Source: Peribacillus huizhouensis (GTDB taxonomy: Bacteria > Bacillota > Bacilli > Bacillales > DSM-1321). Taken from it: a stretch of DNA of 64,000 bases. The stretch lies in the NCBI RefSeq assembly GCF_014138605.1, contig NZ_JACJHX010000002.1, positions 37,806 to 101,805 of the forward strand. The letters are read 5' to 3'. This document shows, piece by piece, positions 1-8,105 of this stretch. A program made the position numbers and the translations under genes. The notes under the pieces are model-generated. The model worked only from the letters and a program-made list of their open reading frames with translations, did no database searches and was not told the origin of the DNA. Each line of letters starts with the position of its first letter. Position 1 is the first letter of the stretch.

Positions 1-695
1 TCTTTTTCCTATCACTCGTTTCCATTATTCCCTCTGGCTATTATTTCAGTACGACAATCTCTTCAAGCATTCCTGCAATTAAGTCAACATTTACGGAAGT
101 TTTGCCTGAATTTACAATAAAAAATGGAGTACTTTCTGATGCTAAGAAAGATCCCGTGATTATTGAGAAGGATAATATGACGATTTATATGGATGACAGT
201 GGTGAAATAACTGCCCAGCAAATTGCTCGCGAATCCATTACTGCTATCGGATTTTTACAAAATGAATTAGTCTTCGCTACAGGTGGAGAATTCCAATCGG
301 CGTCTTACTCCTTGCTTGAAGGACAAACTCTCTCAAATAAAGACATTGAAAAGATGCTAGATACAGCTTCATCCATTTTGCCTATAGCATTAACCGTTTT
401 AGTTCTAGCAATGTTCCTGTTTACATCAGCACTGTTGTTCATAAAAGTATCCATCTTTGCTATGTTTAGTTTACTTTTCAACAATTCACTTAGGTTAGGT
501 CTCTCCTATCGTCATCTCTGGAGAATTACAGCTTACAGTGTTACATTATCGACCGTCTTTTTTACAATCATGGCTGCCTTCCAAACGGTTGTTCCATTCG
601 GTTCGATCATTAACTGGTTCGTTACTTTTGTCATGTTGTATTTATCTCTAAAAGAAGTACCGAAAAACAAAGATGGAATCGAAAGTATTCGATAA
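1..695 (+). CDS. DUF1189 membrane protein (YqgB-like), 5' end outside window
   Basis: The frame is open from the first bases of the window, so the true start lies upstream. The TTG at 102 is only an internal possibility. The visible part starts inside a hydrophobic segment, then has a soluble extracytoplasmic stretch of about 100 residues, then four hydrophobic helices in the C-terminal half and a short charged tail (KEVPKNKDG). This layout matches DUF1189 proteins such as B. subtilis YqgB, which lies in the same neighbourhood of the subtilis map. Function is unknown. The stop codon TAA is also the first three bases of a family A repeat that supplies a hairpin right behind the gene. Confidence 0.75.
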   Translation, partial: FFLSLVSIIPSGYYFSTTISSSIPAIKSTFTEVLPEFTIKNGVLSDAKKDPVIIEKDNMTIYMDDSGEITAQQIARESITAIGFLQNELVFATGGEFQSASYSLLEGQTLSNKDIEKMLDTASSILPIALTVLVLAMFLFTSALLFIKVSIFAMFSLLFNNSLRLGLSYRHLWRITAYSVTLSTVFFTIMAAFQTVVPFGSIINWFVTFVMLYLSLKEVPKNKDGIESIR

Positions 696-745
696 AGTGA
701 AACTTTAATCAGTGGGGGGCTGCATCCCCCACCTATCTTTTTTTA
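692..745 (+). terminator. Rho-independent terminator made by a family A repeat edge
   Basis: The sequence after the stop reads AGTGAAACTTTAATCAG, then a GTGGGGGG / CCCCCAC hairpin at 712-732, then a run of seven T at about 738-744. This is one half of the family A element used as the terminator of the DUF1189 gene. Confidence 0.7.
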
Positions 746-967
746 GGGAGCTTACTCATTAATTGGAATTACTGCTTCTATACTTTATCTACATCATATG
801 CATTATGATTTCCACCATTATGTTTGATTTAGCCATTGGGCTAAATGATTCTCTTCAAACCCTTCATACTAATAGATTTTTCCCTACATGCAATATTTCG
901 GCAACTAATTCTTGTAAAAAAACTGCCCAATTTTAGGCATAGTACAAATGGTTTTACATATACATGA

Positions 968-1420
968 AATAAAGTAAAACTTCAATCAGTCGGTTTTTTC
1001 TTCATCCCCACTGGTGGTTAGTCCCGTTCTACTGTTGATTCCATGAATCACAGATTTAGTACGCAGAGTCCTCATATCTTCGTCTATGTGGCCCACTCTC
1101 TATAGGCGCAAACTATAATTCTGCGTAACTCTCAGTAAGATTCACTTTGTCATAGCAATCGAGCATTTATGGCAAAAAGCGAGGCGACCGACGTGGGAAC
1201 GTCTCCTAAGATCGCTCACGTCCTGTGAGCAACGGAGACGCCATCACATTCTGTGATAGCCCGATAAGCATAGGATGGAATATGGCACAAAGTATTACAG
1301 CTTATAACCTCGAGGGGCTAGGAGCCGAAACTAGATTAGGCAGTTAATCCCCACCTACGCTTCTTCGATTACTCTTAGCCTTGAGGAGGGGACTTGACTT
1401 TTCGTTAATGCGGGATAAAG
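968..1420. repeat. Family A repeat, long form (copy A2)
   Basis: It begins TAAAGTAAAACTTCAATCAG and ends CGTTAATGCGGGATAAAG. Next to the left edge is a degenerate CCCCACTGG hairpin followed by TTAGTCCCGTTCTACTG. Next to the right edge are the CCCCACCTACGC and GAGGAGGGG arms. The middle carries about 250 extra bases, including two small hairpins at 1214-1230 (GCTCAC/GTGAGC) and 1243-1257 (ATCAC/GTGAT). No gene is visible between 746 and 1439. Confidence 0.65.
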
Positions 1421-1439
1421 ACAAGCTAGGGGGATATCC

Positions 1440-1763
1440 ATGAAAAAAATGCTGCTCTTCTTATCGATATGTTTTACTGTTTTTATCATTTATTACGATC
1501 TGACAAATGGAACTCTCCCTACTAAGTCCACTGTGAAATCCATAGAAACTAGTTCCGCTCCTGCTTCAGAAATTATCCCGATTCCATATAAAGAAATTAA
1601 GATACGTGCAGGTGATTCATTATTATCTATTATTAAAAAGCAGGAAGGTACACTTCCTCTTTCCATCGAAACCATCATTTCGGATTTTGAGAATTTAAAT
1701 GGGATTAAGCCTGAAGCCATGCAAATCGGCCATACGTATAAAATTCCTTTCTATAACGAATAA
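1440..1763 (+). CDS. yqfZ: Small LysM-domain protein (YqfZ-like)
   Basis: This 107-residue protein has an N-terminal hydrophobic segment (residues 4-20: MLLFLSICFTVFIIYYD) acting as signal or anchor. A C-terminal LysM-like domain runs from about residue 55 to 104, with GDSLLSI, FENLNG and IGHTYKIP as its characteristic blocks. It should sit outside the membrane and bind peptidoglycan. The ATG has a GGGGG stretch about 5 bases upstream. It lies just upstream of ispG, as yqfZ does in B. subtilis. The biological role is not established; assignment rests on position and fold pattern. Confidence 0.75.
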   Translation: MKKMLLFLSICFTVFIIYYDLTNGTLPTKSTVKSIETSSAPASEIIPIPYKEIKIRAGDSLLSIIKKQEGTLPLSIETIISDFENLNGIKPEAMQIGHTYKIPFYNE

Positions 1764-1778
1764 TAGAAATTTCACTGA

Positions 1779-1905
1779 GTCGGCAACTTTTTCTCAAATG
1801 ATTGTTAATCCGGTTTTACCGGCAGTAGTTTGTCCCCTACCTACCCTCTTTGTACCTCTCAGGCTTTTAGGTGTGGGTTTGATTTTCGTTAATGCGGTCT
1901 AAAAG
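1779..1905. repeat. Family A repeat, right half only (copy A3)
   Basis: It contains GGTTTTACCGGCAGT, CCCCTACCTACC, AGGCTTTTAGGTGTGGG and ends TTTTCGTTAATGCGGTCT. These are the right-hand hairpin blocks of family A, here with several mismatches. It lies between the LysM gene and the ispG promoter. Confidence 0.55.
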
Positions 1906-1914
1906 ATTCAATCC

Positions 1915-1944
1915 TTGTCAACTGACTCATAAGATTGTTACAAT
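1915..1944 (+). promoter_or_regulatory. Sigma A-type promoter of ispG
   Basis: TTGTCA (1915-1920), an 18-base spacer and TACAAT (1939-1944) stand about 60 bases upstream of the ispG GTG. Confidence 0.6.
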
Positions 1945-2005
1945 AGGTAAAGCGGTCATTAAGACGTACCGAAATATGATTTTTTCCTAAAGGAGAGAAT
2001 TCCAC

Positions 2006-3121
2006 GTGAGTGAAATAATACATCGAACGAAAACACGCCCAATTAAAGTTGGAAACTTAACAATTGGCGGAAACAATGAAGTAATCGTACAAAGTATGAC
2101 AACAACAAAAACGCATGATGTTGAAGCAACAGTTGCGGAAATCCTGCGTCTCGAAGAAGCCGGATGCCAAGTTGTTCGTGTTGCCTGTCCTGATGAACGT
2201 GCAGCGAAAGCTATACCAGAAATTAAGAAAAAAATTAACATTCCACTTGTCGTGGACATTCATTTTGATTATAAGCTTGCTTTATTAGCTATAGAAGGCG
2301 GAGCAGATAAAATCCGGATCAATCCGGGTAATATCGGTCGTCGTGAGAAAGTAGAAGCTGTTGTAAATGCGGCAAAAGCAAAAGGGATTCCCATTCGAAT
2401 TGGTGTAAACGCTGGGTCGCTTGAAAGACGGATTATTGAGAAATACGGCTACCCTACCGCTGATGGAATGGTAGAAAGTGCACTTCATCACATTAAAATT
2501 CTGGAAGACCTTGATTTCCATGATATCATCGTTTCCATGAAAGCATCTGATGTAAACTTAGCCATTGAAGCATATGATAAAGCTTCTAGAGCGTTTGATT
2601 ACCCGCTTCACCTTGGAATCACTGAGTCAGGAACATTATTCTCTGGAACTGTAAAAAGTTCAGCAGGACTTGGTGCGATCTTAAGCAAAGGTATCGGTAA
2701 TACGATGCGTGTTTCTTTAAGTGCTGATCCAGTTGAAGAAGTAAAAGTTGCTCGTGAGCTATTGAAAGTATTTGGTCTTGCCTCAAACATGGCAACACTT
2801 ATTTCATGCCCAACTTGTGGCCGAATTGAAATTGATCTCATCAGTATTGCTAATGAGGTAGAAGAGTATATTTCAACCATTAAAGCACCGATTAAAGTAT
2901 CGGTCCTTGGCTGTGCCGTAAACGGTCCAGGAGAAGCGAAAGAAGCGGATATCGGAATTGCTGGAGCACGTGGGGAAGGACTATTATTCCGTCATGGGAA
3001 AACTGTCCGTAAAGTACCTGAGGAAACAATGGTAGAAGAACTGAAAAAAGAAATCGATCTACTTGCAGAAGAATATTATGCAAAACAACGTGCTGAAGCT
3101 GAAGCCGAAGCTGCGAAATAA
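2006..3121 (+). CDS. ispG: 4-hydroxy-3-methylbut-2-en-1-yl diphosphate synthase IspG
   Basis: IspG makes HMBPP from methylerythritol cyclodiphosphate, the penultimate step of the MEP isoprenoid pathway, in the cytosol. At 371 residues it matches the bacterial form. The N-terminal TIM-barrel has [13 protein letters not shown] and DIHFDY. The C-terminal [4Fe-4S] site has the two cysteines of SCPTCGR and the third in [12 protein letters not shown] start at 2006 with AAGGAGAG at 1990-1997. The next enzyme of the pathway, IspH, is also in this window (20795). An intrinsic terminator follows. Confidence 0.97.
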   Translation: MSEIIHRTKTRPIKVGNLTIGGNNEVIVQSMTTTKTHDVEATVAEILRLEEAGCQVVRVACPDERAAKAIPEIKKKINIPLVVDIHFDYKLALLAIEGGADKIRINPGNIGRREKVEAVVNAAKAKGIPIRIGVNAGSLERRIIEKYGYPTADGMVESALHHIKILEDLDFHDIIVSMKASDVNLAIEAYDKASRAFDYPLHLGITESGTLFSGTVKSSAGLGAILSKGIGNTMRVSLSADPVEEVKVARELLKVFGLASNMATLISCPTCGRIEIDLISIANEVEEYISTIKAPIKVSVLGCAVNGPGEAKEADIGIAGARGEGLLFRHGKTVRKVPEETMVEELKKEIDLLAEEYYAKQRAEAEAEAAK

Positions 3122-3130
3122 TAAAAAGAT

Positions 3131-3160
3131 AAGGCCTGGAATAATCCAGGCCTTTTTCTT
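3131..3160 (+). terminator. Terminator after ispG
   Basis: AAGGCCTGG and CCAGGCCTT form an eight- to nine-pair stem with a short loop, followed by TTTTTCTTT. It lies between convergent ispG and yqfX and may serve both. Confidence 0.85.
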
Positions 3161-3178
3161 TGCCCCTAATTTCATCCT

Positions 3179-3673
3179 TTAAAAGAACGGCATAATAAAG
3201 ATTCCGACGATAATGGAAACAACTCCAACACCAATTGCCCATGCCCCAAGGGTTGATGCTCCTCTTCTACGAGCAATGAATCCAAGGATAATCCCGACAA
3301 TTCCTAAGATTACTGGCATGAAGAACAGAGAGAGAATGGACACTATCAATGCAAATGCACCAAACCCTGTTCCTGTTTTTCCGTCATGGTCATCACGCTC
3401 TCTTACTGAGTAAGCACGGTTACCCATTGGTTCAGCAAATTCAGCGGATGTTTCCTCATCATACCGGTGGGAAGAAATGTCTTTCTTCTCAGTTACTACT
3501 GGCACCACTGTCTCAGTCGCTACTGGTATAGTCTCATAGCTACGATTTATGTCTGATATGACTACCTGATCTTCCTCATCCAGTGCCGTTGTATCTAAGT
3601 GATTCTCCACTGTCTCAAGCTTTTTGGATTTCCTCTTTTCATCATCCATGCTGGAATATCGATCTTCTTCCAT
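3179..3673 (-). CDS. yqfX: YqfX-like membrane protein (DUF4190 type)
   Basis: The first 100 residues are highly charged and of low complexity (EEDRYSSMDDEKRKSKK and similar). The last 60 form two hydrophobic helices with glycine-rich packing (ALIVSILSLFFMPVILGIVG and WAIGVGVVSIIVGIFIM) joined by a short RRRG loop. This resembles DUF4190 proteins and YqfX of B. subtilis in position and layout. I take the ATG at 3673, with GAGGG eight bases upstream, over the GTG at 3688. Function unknown; an envelope protein with a long cytoplasmic or exposed tail is all that can be said. Confidence 0.7.
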   Translation of the reverse strand: MEEDRYSSMDDEKRKSKKLETVENHLDTTALDEEDQVVISDINRSYETIPVATETVVPVVTEKKDISSHRYDEETSAEFAEPMGNRAYSVRERDDHDGKTGTGFGAFALIVSILSLFFMPVILGIVGIILGFIARRRGASTLGAWAIGVGVVSIIVGIFIMPFF

Positions 3674-3815
3674 TCGTGCATCCCTCACTTTCGTTTATAG
3701 GAGCATTTATAGTGTATGTGATAATCGTCAAAAACCTCATGAAAATTATTTCTTTGCATGGTTACATTTACTAGTGGTACACTTGAAGTTAAATGTAATA
3801 AGGAGGATAAATAGC

Positions 3816-4388
3816 TTGCGCAAACGACTAGGCATTGATATCGATGGAACAATTACTAGACCTGATACATTTGTTCCATATTTAAATAAGGCTTTTCAAT
3901 TATCACTTACATATGAAGAAATGAATCAATATGATTTTAATCCTTTTGTTAATATTCCCGAAGAAGAATTTTCTAAATGGTTTATCGAGAATGAACCCAT
4001 TATTTATGCCGAATCCATTCTTGTAGACGGTGCAAAAGATGTTTTGCATAAATGGGCTAATAGGCATGATCTTTACTTTATTAGTGCTAGAAATAATGCA
4101 ATGTTGGATGTGACTGAAACTTGGTTTTCAAAGCAAGAATTACAATACAATCATATTGAATTGATTGGATCACACGATAAAGTAGCGACTGCGAAGAAAT
4201 TTGAGGTCGATCTTTTTCTTGAAGACAAACATGACAATGCGGTAGCCATTGCAGAGGAATGCAATATTCCAGTATTATTATTCGATACACCGTACAATCA
4301 AGATCCCATTCCTAATGGTGTAATTCGTGTTTACCATTGGCATGAAGTGGAAAAATGGGTGGAGAATTGGTTAAAAGTTTCATTATAA
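3816..4388 (+). CDS. yqfW: HAD-type nucleotidase-like protein YqfW
   Basis: From the TTG at 3816 the protein starts LRKRLGIDIDGTI. The DIDGTIT block is the catalytic aspartate motif of the HAD superfamily (5'(3')-deoxyribonucleotidase group). FISARNN supplies motif II and LFLEDKHDNAV the acidic motif IV. About 190 residues. An AAGGAGG at 3800-3806, nine bases before the TTG, fixes the start; the longer frame upstream has no such site. Likely a cytosolic phosphatase of unknown substrate. It is convergent with zur. Confidence 0.8.
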   Translation: MRKRLGIDIDGTITRPDTFVPYLNKAFQLSLTYEEMNQYDFNPFVNIPEEEFSKWFIENEPIIYAESILVDGAKDVLHKWANRHDLYFISARNNAMLDVTETWFSKQELQYNHIELIGSHDKVATAKKFEVDLFLEDKHDNAVAIAEECNIPVLLFDTPYNQDPIPNGVIRVYHWHEVEKWVENWLKVSL

Positions 4389-4395
4389 TTGCAAA

Positions 4396-4497
4396 GAGGA
4401 TGTCTCACAAAGGTCGGACCTCGCACTCTAAATCAGTATTTCGTGTTTACTGAATTTAGTTGTTGCGCGGTCTGACCCTTTGATTTGGGACATCCTC
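4396..4497. repeat. Family B palindromic repeat acting as two-way terminator (copy B1)
   Basis: The outer arms GAGGATGTC and GACATCCTC enclose GGTCGGACCTCGCACTC and GCGCGGTCTGACCC, with an ACTAAATTCAGTA-type centre. It fills the gap between convergent yqfW and zur, so a strong stem forms in transcripts from either side. Confidence 0.7.
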
Positions 4498-4914
4498 TTA
4501 TTGTGTAACACAGTTCGGACACTTACCATAAATTTCGAATTTATGACCTGAGATATCATAATCTTGCAGACTTTCGTTTAAGTCATTCATTGGACAAGTA
4601 TCAATCTCTTTCGTTTTTCCACAATCTAAACAAATGAAATGATGATGGTGGGAATGATGGCCACAAGTAAAACGAAAATGCTTCTCACCTGCTAATTCTG
4701 TTGTTTCAAATACCCCTAAATCCACAAAAAGGGAAAGATTACGGTAAATCGTATCAAAGCTAAGTCCAGGGTAATCTGACTTCATATTCTCAAGAACATC
4801 TCGCGCCGTTAAATATTTATCACTTGAAGAAAATAATTGAAGCATTTCTTCTCGTTTCCCCGTGTGCTTATAGCCTTTATCTTTTAATAATTGCATTGCT
4901 GTTGTTACGTTCAT
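4498..4914 (-). CDS. zur: Zinc uptake regulator Zur (Fur family)
   Basis: A Fur-family repressor that binds DNA when Zn(II)-loaded. The N-terminal winged helix reads [15 protein letters not shown] ... [17 protein letters not shown]. The metal-binding part has [15 protein letters not shown] and ends with CPNC, giving the two CxxC pairs of the structural zinc site. About 138 residues. I use the ATG at 4914 behind AGGGTG; a GTG lies nine bases further up. It is the third gene of adcC-adcB-zur, six bases from adcB, so the repressor sits in the operon it should control. The histidine-rich stretch favours Zur over Fur or PerR. Confidence 0.9.
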   Translation of the reverse strand: MNVTTAMQLLKDKGYKHTGKREEMLQLFSSSDKYLTARDVLENMKSDYPGLSFDTIYRNLSLFVDLGVFETTELAGEKHFRFTCGHHSHHHHFICLDCGKTKEIDTCPMNDLNESLQDYDISGHKFEIYGKCPNCVTQ

Positions 4915-4929
4915 AATAATCACCCTACC

Positions 4930-5769
4930 TTACGCAAATCGTGTTTTGATTTTTCCTATAAGAATCGAGAGAACTAATATTAATACAGTAAGCATAACAA
5001 TAGTACCACCAGGTGCAAGGTCGAGATAATACGATAAAAACAATCCAGAAATGACGGAAATCTCTCCGAAGATCACCGAATAAAATATCATTTGCTTAAA
5101 GCCTTTAGCAAAACGAAGACTAGCCGCAACCGGTATCGTCATTAGAGATGAAACGAGCAAGATCCCCACAATCCGCATGGACGCAGCAATGACAAGTGCA
5201 ACCATTACTATGAATATAAAGTGAATGGCTTTTGAAGGGATTCCTGATGCCTTTGCGTGCTCTTCATCAAAAGACAATAAGAAGAGCTCTTTATATAATA
5301 AGACTAATGTTAATACAACGAAGATAGCAACAATAATGATAAGTTGCAAGTCTGTTCGGCTGACGGCACTGACACTGCCAAATAAATAGCCATATAAATC
5401 TGTATTAAAGCCGTTTGCAAGCGAAATAAAAATCGCACTTAAACCGATTCCACTCGATAAAATAATCGGTATCGCGAGCTCCTTAAAATGTTTATATACA
5501 TTTCTCAACTTTTCAATAAATAACGAACCGACAACGGAAAACGTCATGCCCATATACAATGGATTTAGTCCCGCTAATGCAATAAAGTTCTTTTCTAATA
5601 ATAAGCTAAATGCAATTCCTGCTAGGGCGACATGGCTAAGAGAATCCGCGATCATCGACATTCTCCGTACCACAACGAAAACGCCGATTAAGGGCGCCAA
5701 AGCACCAATAATCAAGCCTGTTAGAAATGCATTTTGTAAAAATTCATACTGCAAAATACCCGAAATCAT
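4930..5769 (-). CDS. adcB: Zinc ABC transporter permease (AdcB/ZnuB)
   Basis: An integral membrane subunit of the ABC-3 metal family, 279 residues with about eight hydrophobic helices. Typical blocks are GALAPLIGVFVVVRRMSMIADSLSHVALAG near residue 25-50 and the LLVSSLMTIPVAASLRFAKG block near residue 200. It would carry Zn(II) across the membrane with the ATPase encoded 17 bases upstream. No binding lipoprotein (AdcA) is encoded in the window, so that part must be elsewhere. Confidence 0.92.
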   Translation of the reverse strand: MISGILQYEFLQNAFLTGLIIGALAPLIGVFVVVRRMSMIADSLSHVALAGIAFSLLLEKNFIALAGLNPLYMGMTFSVVGSLFIEKLRNVYKHFKELAIPIILSSGIGLSAIFISLANGFNTDLYGYLFGSVSAVSRTDLQLIIIVAIFVVLTLVLLYKELFLLSFDEEHAKASGIPSKAIHFIFIVMVALVIAASMRIVGILLVSSLMTIPVAASLRFAKGFKQMIFYSVIFGEISVISGLFLSYYLDLAPGGTIVMLTVLILVLSILIGKIKTRFA

Positions 5770-5786
5770 GGGTGACCTCCAACCTC

Positions 5787-6554
5787 TTAATGATTATGAC
5801 TGAGTAGCTGCACTCCATGACCGTATATAGAGGAAAGCTCTTCTTCATTTAATTCATTGTATTCACATGCATCTCCATGGAAATGCAATGTTTTATTAAT
5901 GCACGCGACATGGGTAACTTTATCCGTTACAGTTGCAACATCATGAGTAACTAAAATAAGTGTGATCCCTAATTGTTTATTCATCATATCAAGAATTTCA
6001 TAAAATTGTTGGACGTTTTTTTGATCAACACCTACTGTTGGTTCATCCAAAATCATCAATTCCGGTTCACTGACGAGAGACCGAGCAATGAATACCCTTT
6101 GTTGCTGCCCTCCGGATAACTCCCCAATATTTCGATCTTTAAAGCTAAGCATGCCGACAGACTCCAGCGCTTTGACAACTTTCTTTTTATGTTCTTTGCG
6201 AGGAATTTTAAATAAACCGATTTTTTTCGTTAATCCACTTAGCACCACTTCAAATACCGTTGCCGGAAAGCCAGTATTAAAAGAATTAGCTTTCTGCGAC
6301 ACAAAGCCAATCTTCTGCCAATCTTTAAATTGACGGATCGGTTGTCCAAATAATTCAACTTCCCCTTTTTGTATCTTTAACACACCGAGAATTAATTTCA
6401 GCAATGTAGACTTTCCCGAACCATTCGGACCAACAATGGCTAAAAAGGCCCCTTGAGGTACTTGAAGTGAGACATCTTCTAAAACCAGATCTTTTGAATA
6501 TTTGTAGGAAATATCCTCAACCTTGATAATCGGTATCCCTTTGTTATTTCCCAA
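5787..6554 (-). CDS. adcC: Zinc ABC transporter ATPase (AdcC/ZnuC)
   Basis: An ABC ATPase with Walker A GPNGSGKS, signature LSGGQQQRV, Walker B LMILDEP and H-loop VTHD in the usual order. About 255 residues. I choose the TTG at 6554 because AGGTG stands six bases upstream; a GTG at 6563 is possible. The C-terminus is histidine-containing (HGVQLLSHNH). First gene of the zinc operon, preceded by a promoter and a Zur-type operator. Confidence 0.9.
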   Translation of the reverse strand: MGNNKGIPIIKVEDISYKYSKDLVLEDVSLQVPQGAFLAIVGPNGSGKSTLLKLILGVLKIQKGEVELFGQPIRQFKDWQKIGFVSQKANSFNTGFPATVFEVVLSGLTKKIGLFKIPRKEHKKKVVKALESVGMLSFKDRNIGELSGGQQQRVFIARSLVSEPELMILDEPTVGVDQKNVQQFYEILDMMNKQLGITLILVTHDVATVTDKVTHVACINKTLHFHGDACEYNELNEEELSSIYGHGVQLLSHNH

Positions 6555-6574
6555 TCTAATCACCTATTTTATTT

Positions 6575-6596
6575 TTATAAGAATCGTTACGATTTA
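6575..6596 (-). promoter_or_regulatory. Zur-type operator of the zinc operon
   Basis: On the minus strand the site begins TAAATCGTAA, which equals one half of the known Bacillus Zur box, followed by a weaker second half CGATTCTTAT. It lies just downstream of the -10 element, over the expected start of transcription, where bound repressor would block initiation. Confidence 0.7.
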
Positions 6597-6604
6597 CATA
6601 AAGT

Positions 6605-6633
6605 AGTATATAAGAAATACGGCTACTTGTAAA
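6605..6633 (-). promoter_or_regulatory. Sigma A-type promoter of adcC-adcB-zur
   Basis: On the minus strand TTTACA (6628-6633), a 17-base spacer and TATACT (6605-6610). Confidence 0.7.
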
Positions 6634-6746
6634 GGAACTAAGATTTTTAGCTAAGAAAATTGCCTGTATTATCTATAAAGTATGGTTCATTTCAGCTCAC
6701 TTCCATCATATGTTAACCATATGTTAACAAAAAGGAGGTTCAATTG

Positions 6747-7007
6747 ATGAAATTATTTGAAACGATGATTAACCACAAAATTAATAAAATTAAGGCCCAT
6801 GAATTGCAATCCATTGCCAGTCAGCACGGAGTCAGACTTACTCAAAACGAAGCGAACAATATTAGCAAAATTCTGGCAGGGAGAAATATTAATGTTTTTA
6901 ATCCCTCGGAGCGCCAACTTGTACTTAACGAAATTGCAGAAATTGCTGGTACAAAAACAGCTAATCAAATCGCAAGGCTATTTACCCAACTCACAGCGAA
7001 TTTTTAA
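6747..7007 (+). CDS. yqfT: DUF2624 protein YqfT
   Basis: A small soluble helical protein of 86 residues, starting MKLFETMINHKINKI and containing LQSIASQHG and NEANNISKILAGRNINVF. This pattern is that of DUF2624/YqfT, found between nfo and zur in B. subtilis. Function unknown. AAAGGAGG at 6731-6738 sits eight bases before the ATG at 6747. It is separated from nfo by 9 kb of inserted genes here. Confidence 0.8.
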   Translation: MKLFETMINHKINKIKAHELQSIASQHGVRLTQNEANNISKILAGRNINVFNPSERQLVLNEIAEIAGTKTANQIARLFTQLTANF

Positions 7008-7036
7008 GAATATGGTCTTGAATTGAAATTCTATCA

Positions 7037-7110
7037 GGTGTACCTCACACCCTATACAATGTTTATTATACCTATTTATATAAACAATTGATAGCAGATG
7101 TGAGGTCACC
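7037..7110. terminator. Long hairpin between yqfT and nitroreductase (family B-like)
   Basis: GGTGTACCTCACA pairs with TGTGAGGTCACC and the interior continues with AATGTTTATTATA / TATATAAACAATT. It separates convergent genes and can terminate both. The ACCTCACA / TGTGAGGT arms resemble the hairpin after ispH at 21763. Confidence 0.55.
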
Positions 7111-7162
7111 CTTCTGTTCTCGTCCAGCCTCTTTATTCTCTATTCACTACAGAACGTACTGA

Positions 7163-7781
7163 TTATAAGTACTTTACAAATTCAGCGACTGGTTTTCGGT
7201 ACCCTCTTGGCTTTCTACTCTGAATTTTTTCTTTACCAATCGCAATCATTAGAACTGGTTCATATTGATCGGATATTGATAGCAACTTCTTTAACTGGTC
7301 TGGATCAAATCCGATCATTGGGCAAGTATCCCATCCCTTGCTTTTGGCCGCCAACATAAACAACATCGCTGATAAAGATGCATTTCGTATCGCTTCATCT
7401 CGTTGAAATACTTCTCCTCTACTTTCATAAAGAGACAAGACATCTTGAACTTCATGATCATATTCTTGCTTGCTTAACATGCCCAGCATAAGGAGGCCTT
7501 CATATATACGCTTAGCATCTTTAAACGCTTTTTTATCGCCCAATACGATCAAAACAGCTGATGCTGTACCTACTTTGTATTGTCCATTGGCTGCCTTTTT
7601 AACACCTTCCTTTAACTCCGGATCCATTACAACTAGATAATTCGTATGTTGCAAATTGAACGCTGATGGCCCCATTTTAACTAGCTCAAAAATTTCATTA
7701 AGTTCCTTCGCAGTAATCGAATGATTGTCTAAAAAATTATGTACCGAACGTCTCTCTTAACAACTGATCAAATAATTCCAC
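7163..7781 (-). pseudogene. Nitroreductase family gene with a frameshift near the start
   Basis: The downstream part encodes the nitroreductase blocks RRSVHNF, MGPSAFNLQ and, later, KGWDTCPMIGFDPDQL with a C-terminal KPRGYRKP. The expected start is the GTG at 7781 (VELFDQLLRE, with GGGGG upstream), but the reading frame changes at about 7751. The run AAGAGAGACG appears to have lost two bases of a GA repeat: LLRE is followed by a stop in one frame while RRSVHNF continues in another. An internal ATG at 7675 would lack the FMN-binding RRS block. Either a real inactivating mutation, phase-variable slippage or a sequencing error. Family function: FMN-dependent NAD(P)H oxidoreductase. Confidence 0.7.
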
Positions 7782-7964
7782 TTCATTACCCCCGAATTAT
7801 CCTTACTTTCTAAAAGGTTTATTAGTATAAATCGTGTTTTCTCTATCATCTACATTTACTTCAATTCATTTATCTTGAATTATTTTATTATTGCTTCATT
7901 TATTACCTGTCAACAAAAGTAAGTGAAAGCTGTAAAGGGATTAATAGTTGATAAAATCGTAAAA

Positions 7965-8042
7965 GGTCAGGATCCACCCAAATATACAGTTAACGTGTTA
8001 AACACACTTTTTAACACCTGCATATTATGGTGAATTCTGACC
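7965..8042. repeat. 78-base hairpin downstream of the MFS gene
   Basis: GGTCAGGATCCACC and GGTGAATTCTGACC are near-perfect inverted arms around an internal TTAACGTGTTAA and AACACAC stretch. The GGTCAG/CTGACC ends recall family B. It lies in the otherwise empty gap 7782-8105, and may be the transcription stop of the MFS gene. I see nothing else in that gap. Confidence 0.5.
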
Positions 8043-8105
8043 ATTAGATTTTAAAATAGGTTATTGATTTTGTTTTTCAGCAGAAACGCTAAAATTGCAA
8101 CATCA

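Noticed and set aside
968..1420. Possible OLE-type or other named large RNA in the long gap
   Set aside because: The sequence repeats in pieces elsewhere in the window and shows the family A edges; I could not match it to a named large RNA.
1699..1902. Open frame of 67 codons overlapping the LysM gene end
   Set aside because: It overlaps yqfZ and then runs through a family A repeat; no start signal of its own.
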